A stretch of DNA of 64,000 nucleotides from Posidonia oceanica (Eukaryota > Streptophyta > Magnoliopsida > Alismatales > Posidoniaceae), in assembly GCA_037176725.1 (NCBI GenBank), contig JAZBRS010000050.1, positions 12,914,001-12,978,000 of the forward strand, in the 5' to 3' direction. The position numbers and the translations under genes were made by a program. Shown here piece by piece: positions 1 to 9,721 of the stretch. The first letter of the stretch is position 1. Every line of letters begins with the position of its first letter. Under the pieces are notes generated by a model that made no database searches, was not told where the DNA came from, and saw nothing but the letters and a program-made list of their open reading frames with translations.

Positions 1-2
1 TT

Positions 3-3000
3 GCCCTAGGATTTCAGTCTCCCGGACAGTCCGGATCTCTTGGTTCTGGTTCCTCGCCGGCACTACAATTCAGTGTTCCCACTGACGGGACACCTGAAGA
101 GCAGTACCAGCAACTGATGGACACTATCCAGCGGCTGCAGGGTATAGCTCTATCAGTCCGCCCTCCTTCCCCTCCTGTTGTTCCTGAGGTTCCTGTGCGG
201 CCTACTCTCGCACATCTTGCACTGCACACTGCACTTCCGCCTAGACCATCGTCCCAACTGCTCACGGTTCCGACGATGGGGGCACGTATTCCGCCTCTTG
301 CATCAGCACCACACCTCACACAGCATGCACCTCCGCCACCTGGTGGCCAGTCGTTCGGACTAGTGGGAGCACAGTATCTCGCAGGCCCGTCCCCCGGCAC
401 CGCCCCGGTACGGCCGCTGATGCTCCATCATCCTGCACCCACCACACAGCATACCATCTATCCTCCCCCTTTGCATCAGGCTCAGACTTCCACATGCATC
501 CCTCCTTGCACTCCACCACAGCACGGGTATGCCGGCCATCACCTTGCGTCACCAGGCGACGTGATGGTGGATCCGGAGGAGCACCTCAGTGCGACCCAAT
601 CGGCATACGTGGTCCCTGCCCCCGCTGCCCCATCACCTGTAGCAGCTATCCCAGACCCCATCAACAACAGGATGGACGTTCTGGAGAAAGCACTGCGTCT
701 AGTGCAGGGCACGGACCACCAGACCTACCAGTTCCGAGACCTCTGCTGTTTCCCAGAGGCGGTACTCCCCCCGAAGTTCAAAATACCGGACTTCGAGAAG
801 TATGATGGTAGGGGCTGCCCCATAGCCCATCTGAAGGCGTACTGCGGTGATCTCGCCCAACTCCAGGCGGACGAGAGGTTGCTGATCTGCCTGTTCCAAA
901 AGAGTTTGTCTGGTCCGGCCCTCAAGTGGTTTACCTCGCTTGACATGGCTACGATCAAGACTTGGAACGACCTAAGCCAGGCGTTCTTGGAACAGTACTT
1001 TTTCAACCTCGATCTGGTCCCAAAGCGCGCGGACTTGATCGCAACCAAGCAGAATCCGGGCGAGCCGTTCGGGGAGTACGTCGGCCACTGGTGTGCCCTT
1101 GCCTTGCAAGTTCGAGATAAGCCCTCCGACGAGGAGTCTATCGAGATCATCATAAAAGGGGCACAGTCGTCCACCGGAGCTTTGCTTAGCATCCAACCCG
1201 TCACAACCTTCACTGCTTTGATCCGAGCTGGCACTCGCGTAGAGAGTTCGTTGCGGAGTGGCAACTTTCCCGCACTCTTTGTGCTTGCCAAGCAGGCCCC
1301 CGCCAGCAACGACGGTAGTAGCAGCAGCGCCATCAACAACAACAGCAGTCTCAACAACAATCGTCCCAAGAGGAAGGATCCGCCGAAGCCCGTTGTCGCA
1401 TACGTCGACTCCCCTGCTGCGCCCGTCCGTCTAGCATCCCGGCCTGCCCCTCCTCAGATCTATTACGCACCTGCACCTAGGGCACACCCTACACCACAAA
1501 TCACTACCACCGCTCAACCGGTCTATCCTGCCGCACCGGTTCAGCAAGGACAATTCCAGAGGCCGAGACGGCCACCCATGGAGAAGCGGAAGTTCGCCCC
1601 ACTAGTGGAACCGCTCACTGCCGTCCTCCCGAAGGTTGCGTCGCTCCTGAGATTTCCGGAGGTTCGCCCGCCACCGAGCCCACTACCGCATTGGTTTAAG
1701 GCGAACCTTTTCTGCGACTTTCATCGAAGCGTCGGGCATTCGACTAATAGTTGTTTCACTCTCCGGAATGCTATCCAGGACTTGATCGAATCGGGAACGA
1801 TTGTGATCGACACGCACGAGGCATCCACTTCTGCACCATCTCATGCACCTGCATCAGCATCTACCCCAGCTAATGTTGTCCGCCGACCCCTGCCGGAGCA
1901 CTCCTATTCAGGAGGCGCAGGGACCTCAGGAATTCACTCCTTGTTTCCTTCTGGGTCTCTTACATCCATGGTAGATCCTTCCGAGCTCATCCATGATGTT
2001 TCCACTCCCTTCCCAGTCTCTCTCTATCTTGCAGCTATCGCCGGTTCCGAGTCGGGCGTCCATATGATCCGACCGCGCCCCAGGCCGGAGCGTTCTCCCG
2101 CATCAGCCGCCATGCTTTCCCGGGCCCAAGCCCCAGTACCTCTCCTAGTTAGACCTCAGCCAGAGCTTCCCGTCCACCTACTAGCAAGACCTCAGTCCCC
2201 ACCTAGCTTGCCTTCCCAACTACCCTCCTACCCATGCCCTCCTCAGCCTGTAGCCCCTCTCGTGCTCGCCGCACGCGCTCCCGTGGTTATTAACCTAACC
2301 CGGGATACCCATCGCGTACCCTACAGCTACGCCACAGAAATGTGTGCGGAAGTGATGCGATCGGGGAGGGTCTACAGACCTCCGGCTCCAGTAGCCAGAC
2401 CTAGCCACCCACAACCTGCAATACCTTTGCCTTCAGTCCAGCCTACAGTCCCACTACCTTCGGGCCAGCCTCTTGAATCCACCACAGCTGAACCTGTCCC
2501 TACAACCGCACCGCCTGCTACCAAGAAATGCCAGCCTAAAGCCGATATCACTTCCCAGCTCAAAAAGGTTAAGGCCGACATATCCATCTGGGACCTGATA
2601 CACACTTCGGTCGAGCACCGCGAGACTTTCCTTCGCGTGTTCCAAGCCGCCCGTGTGTCCCAAGCCATAGAACCTGCTGCCTTGGAAAGCATGGTTGGAA
2701 TGATCACGGAGCCCCAGGTCATCACTTTCACGAGTGATGAGCTGCCTCCGGCGGGGATTAATCACAACCAACCCTTGTTCGTCACGGTACAATTCAAGAA
2801 CTTTCGCATTCCCCTTGCACTGGTCGATAATGGGTCAGGCCTTAACGTCTGTCCCTTGCGAACAGCAATCAAGCTCGGATTCAAGGCCGAGGACATTACT
2901 CCAGCTGTAAAGGTAATGTCGGCTTTTGATAACACTCACCATGACGCTCTAGGGATTCTGATTATTCCTCTTACCATTGGCCCGGTCACATTCGATGTGG

Positions 3001-4922
3001 AATTCTACGTCGTCGACTTGGAACCTAATTTCAACTTTCCGCTTGGGCGCCCTTGGCTCCACAAGCATCAGGTTATCCCCTCGACCCTCCATCGCATGAT
3101 CAAGTTCCGCCGAGGCGACGATGTTATCGTTGTCATGGCGGAGAATTTTGAGAAGGAGCGAATCGAGGCGATTTCCTCTATCTCTTCGCGGACTGTCCCC
3201 TTTGACCCTGAACTTTCGAACGCTTTGTATCGCGTTAATCGGTGCGAGCCGGTTAACTTTTTGCCAGATCTTGAACGTGTCAACTCCTTGGCCGTTCACA
3301 ACAACCCCTTTCGGATGGTCGAGAACGTTTGTCACAGATGGGGCTACGTCAAAGGGACACCGCTCGGGCGACATGGCCAAGGAATCGCTGAACCAATCAT
3401 GGCGGAAGAACGAAGAGACAACGAGGGTCTAGGTTACGACCCTCACACCGATAAAGGCAAGCGCCCGCAAGCAAAGAATCAGAGAATGGTCATACCTCGG
3501 AGCTTGGCTAACTTTACAAGCACAGGTATCCTGGACTCAAGCGCAGTTCAAGCCATAGTGCCGTCAGAGCCGTGTCAAAGTCCTCCGCCACCGGAGGAGG
3601 ACTGGGTCTGCGTTGAGGACTACTACTCGGACGAGGAACAGTCGGGCACGACGGGGGCAGTTCAGACTTGCAGCGAAAGCCAGCCCAATGCAACAACACA
3701 TCAGTCGGTTTATCTGGCCACTCCTTCCACAGATCATGAAGCAGCAGTCTTGACAGAACACTCGGCAGATTTGGCAGTCTTTGATTCTCCTGCAGCCATG
3801 TCAGCAATACCAGCACCAATTCAAGCACAGTCAGTCAGTTCGCAGGCAACCGTTGTCGCATCAATGCAACTACCACCTTCGCAGAAAGGTCAATCGCTGA
3901 GTTCAGTCAACAGCGCAGCTCAGCCCTTTTCAGAGGCCATACCACAGGCAATACAGCCAGTTCAGTCAGTCACACTTCCCCTTGCCGCAGACCGGCAACT
4001 TTCATGGCCAGATCCTATGGTATCGGAGGCCGAGCTCTCGTCGTCATCACCAGTCACGGAGAACCAGCTGAGCATCGCGGTCTCCCGGCCCTCGGGCCTT
4101 CAAGAGAGCACCTCCGCCCATCCTCTGACTGCAGCAGTCACTCTGGCAGCATATCCATCTGCAATCCCTCTGACTAGACCATCTGGGTCTCCCTTGCCGA
4201 GACAGTCGCAATCAGGCGCGCCCGTGAGTCAGAAGATACAAGTACCAGAGACAGTAATCCATCTCGCAGCCGAGCCCGTGCCTCAGGCCCTCGGCGCCTA
4301 CTATGTCGATTCACCTCCAGATGAGGAAGAAGAAGGGGCGGTAGAAGCCCAGGTCGACTCGTGGATGTCTGATTTGGAGCTACTTTACCAGGAACAGCTC
4401 GAATCCATAGTAGAAGACCTGGCACGACACCAAGCCGCAGAAAGGAAAGGAAAAGCCGTGATTACGGATCCTCCTCTGCGAGAGGACTCCACCTCCATCA
4501 TGGTCCTAGGAGAAAGCTCAATGGTGTCGGATTCTCTCAGACCCGACGAGCTCATTACCCTTCAAACCGAGGGTGGGTCCAGATGGCTTGTACAGCATAT
4601 GCCTTCCACTAGTACATTGGCAGATTCAGAAGAAGAGACACCAGCGGGTTGCACAGCAGCAGTAACAGAGCAAAGAGCAGAGTCAGTGACAGAGTTGTCA
4701 GAAGTTTCAGTGGCAAAGTCATCAGCAGTATCAGTCCCAGGGTCAGCAGGGCCTCCAGTAGTGTCAGCAGAACATACAGCAATGTCATCAGCAGCAGAGC
4801 AGACGGGAGAAGTTATCAGAACAGAGACCGCGCACCGCGGTGCAGTAACTCTTGAGGACATGGACCAGGTCGAGCAGTCTGAGCCGGTCAACATGTGCTA
4901 CCTCAAGAAGTACTATCAGTAG
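3..4922 (+). CDS. gag-pro: Gag-protease polyprotein of element C (5'-partial)
   Basis: The frame is open from base 3 to the TAG at 4922, about 1639 residues. The ATG at 117 is internal and has no claim to be the start. In order one sees a Pro-rich N-terminal region, a retrotransposon Gag core (about nt 770-1180), a zinc-knuckle-like C-x2-H-x4-H-x4-C (nt 1713-1754) followed by the IQDLIE stretch usual in this lineage, and an aspartic protease with DNGSG at nt 2826-2840 ending near GRPWLH. Next come a degenerate G-patch-like stretch (nt 3325-3390), then a long Ser/Gln/Pro-rich tail with acidic blocks. Gag would form the particle and the protease would process it. The last residues (CYLKKYYQ) match the end of pol in element A, so this ORF is gag-pro fused to the pol terminus with RT to integrase deleted. 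The lack of stops suggests a young copy or selection. Confidence 0.93.
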   Translation, partial: ALGFQSPGQSGSLGSGSSPALQFSVPTDGTPEEQYQQLMDTIQRLQGIALSVRPPSPPVVPEVPVRPTLAHLALHTALPPRPSSQLLTVPTMGARIPPLASAPHLTQHAPPPPGGQSFGLVGAQYLAGPSPGTAPVRPLMLHHPAPTTQHTIYPPPLHQAQTSTCIPPCTPPQHGYAGHHLASPGDVMVDPEEHLSATQSAYVVPAPAAPSPVAAIPDPINNRMDVLEKALRLVQGTDHQTYQFRDLCCFPEAVLPPKFKIPDFEKYDGRGCPIAHLKAYCGDLAQLQADERLLICLFQKSLSGPALKWFTSLDMATIKTWNDLSQAFLEQYFFNLDLVPKRADLIATKQNPGEPFGEYVGHWCALALQVRDKPSDEESIEIIIKGAQSSTGALLSIQPVTTFTALIRAGTRVESSLRSGNFPALFVLAKQAPASNDGSSSSAINNNSSLNNNRPKRKDPPKPVVAYVDSPAAPVRLASRPAPPQIYYAPAPRAHPTPQITTTAQPVYPAAPVQQGQFQRPRRPPMEKRKFAPLVEPLTAVLPKVASLLRFPEVRPPPSPLPHWFKANLFCDFHRSVGHSTNSCFTLRNAIQDLIESGTIVIDTHEASTSAPSHAPASASTPANVVRRPLPEHSYSGGAGTSGIHSLFPSGSLTSMVDPSELIHDVSTPFPVSLYLAAIAGSESGVHMIRPRPRPERSPASAAMLSRAQAPVPLLVRPQPELPVHLLARPQSPPSLPSQLPSYPCPPQPVAPLVLAARAPVVINLTRDTHRVPYSYATEMCAEVMRSGRVYRPPAPVARPSHPQPAIPLPSVQPTVPLPSGQPLESTTAEPVPTTAPPATKKCQPKADITSQLKKVKADISIWDLIHTSVEHRETFLRVFQAARVSQAIEPAALESMVGMITEPQVITFTSDELPPAGINHNQPLFVTVQFKNFRIPLALVDNGSGLNVCPLRTAIKLGFKAEDITPAVKVMSAFDNTHHDALGILIIPLTIGPVTFDVEFYVVDLEPNFNFPLGRPWLHKHQVIPSTLHRMIKFRRGDDVIVVMAENFEKERIEAISSISSRTVPFDPELSNALYRVNRCEPVNFLPDLERVNSLAVHNNPFRMVENVCHRWGYVKGTPLGRHGQGIAEPIMAEERRDNEGLGYDPHTDKGKRPQAKNQRMVIPRSLANFTSTGILDSSAVQAIVPSEPCQSPPPPEEDWVCVEDYYSDEEQSGTTGAVQTCSESQPNATTHQSVYLATPSTDHEAAVLTEHSADLAVFDSPAAMSAIPAPIQAQSVSSQATVVASMQLPPSQKGQSLSSVNSAAQPFSEAIPQAIQPVQSVTLPLAADRQLSWPDPMVSEAELSSSSPVTENQLSIAVSRPSGLQESTSAHPLTAAVTLAAYPSAIPLTRPSGSPLPRQSQSGAPVSQKIQVPETVIHLAAEPVPQALGAYYVDSPPDEEEEGAVEAQVDSWMSDLELLYQEQLESIVEDLARHQAAERKGKAVITDPPLREDSTSIMVLGESSMVSDSLRPDELITLQTEGGSRWLVQHMPSTSTLADSEEETPAGCTAAVTEQRAESVTELSEVSVAKSSAVSVPGSAGPPVVSAEHTAMSSAAEQTGEVIRTETAHRGAVTLEDMDQVEQSEPVNMCYLKKYYQ

Positions 4923-5321
4923 CTGAGAGTAGCCATTGCGGATCCTTCCCCCCACTTGTCATATCTTCACCACTTGCATATCTTTGTATCTCTTTTCGCC
5001 CTATCTCCTCCGTACTTCACTTCACCCACTCTCTTGCATTTCCCGACATCGCAACACTCCCATGCATCCCTCCGCTCATCCCATTCGCATCTCTTGTCAA
5101 ATCATACATTGCATAGTTGTCCGGTGATGAAAACCGGAGGTGCTTGCCTGCTGCGAAAGGAGTTTCCCGACCTCACCTGATACTACGTAGACGTCTTGAC
5201 TAGTGAGGGAGCCACCACTCAATGAGAGCGGGCGAAATGCCCCAAACCCCTAAGGACTTACACCCTTTAGAAGAGTGCTAGGTGTTAGTCGGAAAGCAGT
5301 ACATATCCCAGCCTAGAAGTG

Positions 5322-5595
5322 CAAAAAAAAAAAGAGAGAAAGAGAGAGCCGAAAGTCTGTACCCGAAAGACCCTAACGCCCATCTCCCCTGGGGGAGGGG
5401 ACAGCGGAAACCTGCAAGCCAAAAAAAAGAAGAGAAAAGAAAATGAAAAAGAAAAAAGGAACAAAAAAAAAAGGAAAAAAAAACAAAAGGAGAATGATAG
5501 AAAAGAAAAGGGAAAGGGGGACAAAGGCCCCATTCCCGCAAAAAAAAGAAAAAGAAGAAAAAAGAAGGAAAAAAGAAGAGAATAAAGGCAAGCAG
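5322..5595 (+). repeat. Purine-rich (A/G) tract
   Basis: Nearly uninterrupted A/G runs fill 5420-5520 and 5540-5590, with a shorter run at 5322-5350. Elements B (17682-17935) and A (35104-35192) have purine tracts at the same place between the pol/gag end and the extra ORF, although their exact sequences differ. Low-complexity expansion would explain one copy. Its presence in three copies at the same position hints at a role such as a central plus-strand primer, but nothing in the sequence proves that. Confidence 0.8.
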
Positions 5596-6199
5596 GGTAA
5601 CCCCGCACCTCTCACCTACCCCAGAAAAGAGGCAAAGCCCGGGTCGAGTCCTCCTTGCTTCCAAAATAGGAATGAGGAGAGCTCTGCACACCGACATTAA
5701 AAAAAAGAGGGAAGAAAGAGGTAGGAATGAGTGTAGGTCCTTGAGAGTTTGACATGGAGCCCGTCTTCTCCACACCACCACCAAACATCACCAACATCCT
5801 TTCCTCGAGTGCCACCAACAAGTTAGGAGTCTGAGTAGAGTCCGGTGAGTTAAGGACCGCTCCCTTTCCATACAGCAGGCACCAAAGCACCCCGATACTG
5901 AGGGCAAACTGCACCAAATCATGCATGCATCTGCATTTTCCAGTCATCTCCACCCTCTCTGATCATCCCACTCCGCAAAGGCTTACTCCAGCGCTGAGAC
6001 AGTACCTCTACTTAGCATGTGTTGGCACCGTCAGGCTGCGACAACCCAGGGTTCCCGACAGTCCCTGCCACATCAACGGAATGCCCTTATGCTTATACAT
6101 GTTCAATTGCCATAGTCTGAATGTTTACTGCTAAATGTGTTGCACCTATTTCTACCAGTTTCAGAATCTGCTTTCCTATGATGGTTTTGTGCCTATATG

Positions 6200-6231
6200 A
6201 GTTCTGATAATTCACAGTCTTGGCAACAGGT
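6200..6231 (+). promoter_or_regulatory. Candidate 3' splice site before the DUF7745-like ORF
   Basis: An ACAG followed by GTATCTGAAG ends at 6229, about 50 bases before the conserved ATG. Equivalent sites end at 18565 in B and 35984 in A. The A copy is preceded by TGCTAAC-like branch-site sequence near 35880. A spliced subgenomic mRNA would explain how an ORF downstream of pol is translated. I cannot identify a matching donor with confidence. Confidence 0.3.
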
Positions 6232-6281
6232 ATCTGAAGACTCTTGTGACAGCCGTCTGCCCACACCCTGCAATCTGTGCA

Positions 6282-7484
6282 ATGGGTTTCCCCACCTTGG
6301 TAACCCCCACACACTGCTCCGAGATCCTGCGAGAATGGATCGACAAGCTTACCAAAGATGACTGTGAGAAGCTGCGCCTGTGGGGCATTCCGACCAAGTT
6401 GCTAAAGGCTGCTGATGTAGAAGTAAGCCGCCATCTTCTGTGTGCTGCTGCACGATTCTGGAAACCAGCACACCATGTCTTCCGTTTCGGCAGAACTGAA
6501 CTGACACCCACATTGGAAGAAGTGCGCCGGATCTGCGGCTTTTCCAAAATCTTGGGGCCGCCCATCTTCATGAGGCGTGACGGATACATGGCAGTCCTGA
6601 AACAGCTGACCGGCCTCTCTACTCAAAGTTGCCAGCAGAAGCTGATTTGTACTAGCGGGCCTACGCCTCTGCTTCGCCTAGCGTACTTTGATGATATTGT
6701 GGAAAAGCGCACTGAACTCGGAGACGAGCTGTGGCTCCGAGGGTTTGTCACCCGTTTCCTAGGCGAGCTGGTCTTTACTCATGGCAAGGTAACAGTGGCC
6801 GTCGAGATCGCTGAAATAGCGCTCGCCGTGGTGACTAGCCAGATAGACCTAGCACCGGTTGTCTTGGCAGAAACCTACCGCGGTCTGGACCGCATCTCTC
6901 ATCGCTGCCGCCACTTTCATGGTTGCGGATCATTCATTCAGGTCTGGCTAGCGGCGCACACTGAGATAGACCTTCTGCGCCCCCAAGTGCACGCTTTCGA
7001 GGCCTACTGCAGCAGCGGCCATGCCAAGACAGTCAAGAGCGTCAAGGAAGAATACGAAAGGCTATCGGGACTGACAGACGACACAGTCACATGGCGCATC
7101 ATTCCTTCTCCAGCCGAAGCATTCACTGTCTTCTTCAATACACGCGACATGCGCTTGGTTGTGCTACCAGGATTTACTGCGGGTGTAGAATATCACCCTA
7201 TCAGGGTCATGCGCCAGTTCGGCTTCCAGTAGGGTGCCTTTGTCGACAGCACAGCGCCTAAGCTCCTTCAAGAATATCCCCTCAGTACAATTGCCCCCAC
7301 GAAGGAGCTGGCCAACCTGATGCAGCATGGGGTGCGATCAACAGACATCGCTGCAATAAGAGGTGTAGGGTGTACCCCTGAGTACATCACTGAGGTGCAG
7401 GACCTCTGGCCCATTGACGAAGTCCCGCCGAGCGGTCCCTTGTTCCCTGACTCTGGAAGATCAAAGAAGGCCCGAATCAGCTAG
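6282..7484 (+). pseudogene. DUF7745 / plant-mobile-domain-like extra ORF of element C, one nonsense codon
   Basis: About 400 codons from the ATG at 6282 to the TAG at 7482. This ATG begins MG(F/Y)PTLVTP and is the start shared by all three copies; an ATG 36 bases upstream is also in frame. The motifs FWKPAHHVFRFG, ELTPTLEEV and CRHFHGCG followed by a QVW stretch resemble the DUF7745 and plant-mobile-domain families. These families occur in plant nuclear proteins and inside transposons; their biochemical role is unknown to me. A TAG at 7230-7232 replaces CAG, which is kept in B and A, and the frame continues unchanged to the natural end. The ORF lies downstream of the pol position, whereas the classical Ogre ORF1 lies upstream of gag. 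DUF7745 and PMD are hard to separate by eye. Confidence 0.8.
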
Positions 7485-7865
7485 AGCCATCATGCAGCTG
7501 TCATTCTGTCTTCCTTTCAAGTTGTGCTGTGCTTTTTGGCCTGACACAGGCATGTAACCAACAATTCTATCAATGCAAAGCTGTTTTGCGCTGGCTGTTC
7601 ACATTTCAAGGCTGATCATGCATTCCATGCTCCTCGTCGCTCACGTCCGAAGGCCCCTTGGCCCAACTGATTGCTCGCATGACGCAGGAAAATCCTCAGC
7701 AAACGACCCAGGCTCCAGGACCTCTGCGAACCCGCGCCGTCCGACCTGCCACCGGACATCCCCAGCTGAGTCTCCCTTGGGCTGTTACCCCAAACTACTC
7801 GTCTGACAAACACGTCAGTTTTGCCCACCCTTCGCTTTTCTCGATACCAGGGACGTTCCGACCAA
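7485..7865 (+). other. Start of 3' UTR of element C
   Basis: I see no coding region. A small hairpin CTGAC/GTCAG lies at 7803-7818 and is kept in B (20137-20152) but decayed in A. The segment leads into the 12-bp hairpin at 7866. Confidence 0.55.
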
Positions 7866-7892
7866 CCCCTGGTATCATCCTGATACCAGGGG
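7866..7892 (+). other. Perfect 12-bp hairpin conserved in three elements
   Basis: The arm CCCCTGGTATCA (7866-7877) pairs perfectly with TGATACCAGGGG (7881-7892) across a 3-base loop. The identical hairpin is at 20201-20227 in B, and an 11-bp version with a 4-base loop is at 43698-43723 in A. The flanks contain further ATACCAGGG and CGGTATC pieces that could pair in alternative ways. Its function is unknown. Confidence 0.85.
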
Positions 7893-7945
7893 CATCTTTT
7901 CAGACGCCCCGCGGTATCTCACCCTTGTTCTCATCCCCTCTTTGC

Positions 7946-8525
7946 CGGCCGATAAGTCCGATATCTTATCACCTTTCCCAATCAATCAATCTCATCATTA
8001 TCTCACCTCCTCTTTGCCGGCCGATAAGTCCGATATCTTATCACCTTTTCCAATCAAGCTCTCATCATTATCTCGCCCCCTTCTTTAGCATTAGCTCTCA
8101 TCATTACCTCACCCCCCTTCTTTAGCAATAGTTCTCATCATTATCTCACCCCCCTTCTTTAGCAATAACTCTCATCATTACCTCATCCCCCTTCTTTAGC
8201 AATAACTCTCATCATTACCTCATCCCCCTTCTTTAGCATTAGCTCTCATCATTACCTCACCCCCCTTCTTTAGCATTAGTCCTCATCATTACCTCGTCCC
8301 CCTTCTTTAGCATTAGTTCTCATCATCACCTCATCCCCCTTCTTTAGCATTAGCTCTCATCATTACCTCACCCCCCTTCTTTAGCAATAACTCTCATCAT
8401 TACCTCACCCCCCTTCTTTAGCAATAACTCTCATCATTACCTCACCCCCTTCTTTAGCAATAACTCTCATCATTACCTCATCTCCCTCTTTAGAAGTAGC
8501 TTCTCATCATGATCTCATCCCCTCT
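7946..8525 (+). repeat. Minisatellite, about 35-bp unit
   Basis: About a dozen units of roughly 35 bp share CTCATCATTACCTC, a C-run and CTTCTTTAGCAATAA. They are framed at the left by two copies of a GATAAG...CTTATC unit (about 7946-7972 and 8017-8043) of the kind found in the next array. Element B lacks this block and passes directly into the next array, so the expansion is private to C or was lost in B. Confidence 0.85.
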
Positions 8526-8621
8526 TATCAAGCAATCAAGCACTCATCAATCAATCATTCGGCATTCAATCACTCATCAACCAATCACTCATCACTCGAT
8601 CATTCATCAATCAAGCACCCT

Positions 8622-9721
8622 TAGGCTGATATCCTAAACTATCAACAATCAAGCACTCCTAGGCTGATATCCTAAACTATCAACAATCAAGCACTCTCAG
8701 GCTGATATTCCTAAACTATCTATTCCCAGGCTGATATTCCTAAACTATCTATTCCCAGGCTGATATTCCTAAACTATCTATTCTCAGGCTGATATCCTAA
8801 ACTATCTATTCTCAGGCTGATATTCCTAAACTATCTATCTTCTGGCCGATCCATGGTTGGCCCGCAGTTGTGTTATACGGCTGACATCCAGTAACTGTCC
8901 CTCGCAATGCCGCCAGGCTGATAACCTAAACTATCGATCTAGGCTGATAACCTAAACTATCGCTAGGCTGATATCCTAAACTATCTATCTAGGCTGATAT
9001 CCTAAACTATCCGGCATCTGCGTTATACGGCTGACATCCAGTAACTATCCCTCGTAATTGCCCTTTCCAGTTGATAGGACTGTAAACTATCTATCTAGGC
9101 TGATAACCTAAACTATCGATCTAGGCTGATATCCTAAACTATCGATCTAGGCTGATAACCTAAACTATCGATCTAGGCTGATATCCTAAACTATCTATGG
9201 CAATTACGTTATACGGCTGATATCCAGTAACTATCCCTTGCAATTGCTCTTTCCAGTTGATAGGACTGTAAACTATCGCTAGGCTGATAACCTAAACTAT
9301 CGATCTAGGCTGATAACCTAAACTATCGATCTAGGCTGATAACCTAAACTATCTAGGCTGATATCCTAAACTATCTATCTAGGCTGATATCCTAAACTAT
9401 CCGGCACTTGCGTTATACGGCTGATATCCAGTAACTATCACTCATGGTTTGCCCTTTCCAGTTGATAGGACTGTAAACTATCTATCTAGGCTGATATCCT
9501 AAACTATCGCTAGGCTGATATCCTAAACTATCTATCTAGGCTGATATCCTAAACTATCTATGGCAACCATGTTATACGGCTGATATCCAGTAACTATCAC
9601 TCACAACTGCGCCTTCCGGTTGATAGGACCGTAAACTATCGCTCCGGTTGATAGGACCGTAAACTATCGCCCTCGGCTGATGATCCGAAACTCATCCGGT
9701 CGATAAGTCCGACAACTTATC
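8622..9721 (+). repeat. Tandem array of interleaved inverted-repeat (pseudoknot-like) units, element C
   Basis: About forty units of 22-25 nt fill the 3' UTR. Each has two inverted repeats in the order X-Y-X'-Y', the topology of an H-type pseudoknot. Examples: TAGG/CCTA with GATA/TATC (8622-8643); CAGT/ACTG with GATAG/CTATC (9068-9091); CGGT/ACCG with GATAG/CTATC (9617-9640); CGG/CCG with GATGA/TCATC (9674-9696); CGG/CCG with GATAAGT/ACTTATC (9697-9721). A GATA/TATC pair also appears as GACA/TGTC (8883-8899). Both arms change together between unit types. Tandem repeats in the 3' UTR of Ogre-type elements are a known phenomenon; the interleaved pairing is my observation. Confidence 0.85.

Larger units (their letters stand above)
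4923..6281 (+). other. Non-coding spacer between gag-pro and the DUF7745-like ORF of element C
   Basis: I see no supported gene here. The stretch is conserved in position and partly in sequence in elements B (17286-18616) and A (34510-36031). Shared blocks include one around 5120-5260 that contains GTGAGGGAGCCACC, the purine-rich tract annotated separately, and a block around 5730-5870 that ends in GGACCGCTC. The 3' end has a sequence resembling a plant 3' splice site just before the ORF. In element A this spacer follows the integrase, so it is the pol-to-extra-ORF intergenic region and not a gag untranslated region. Confidence 0.7.
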
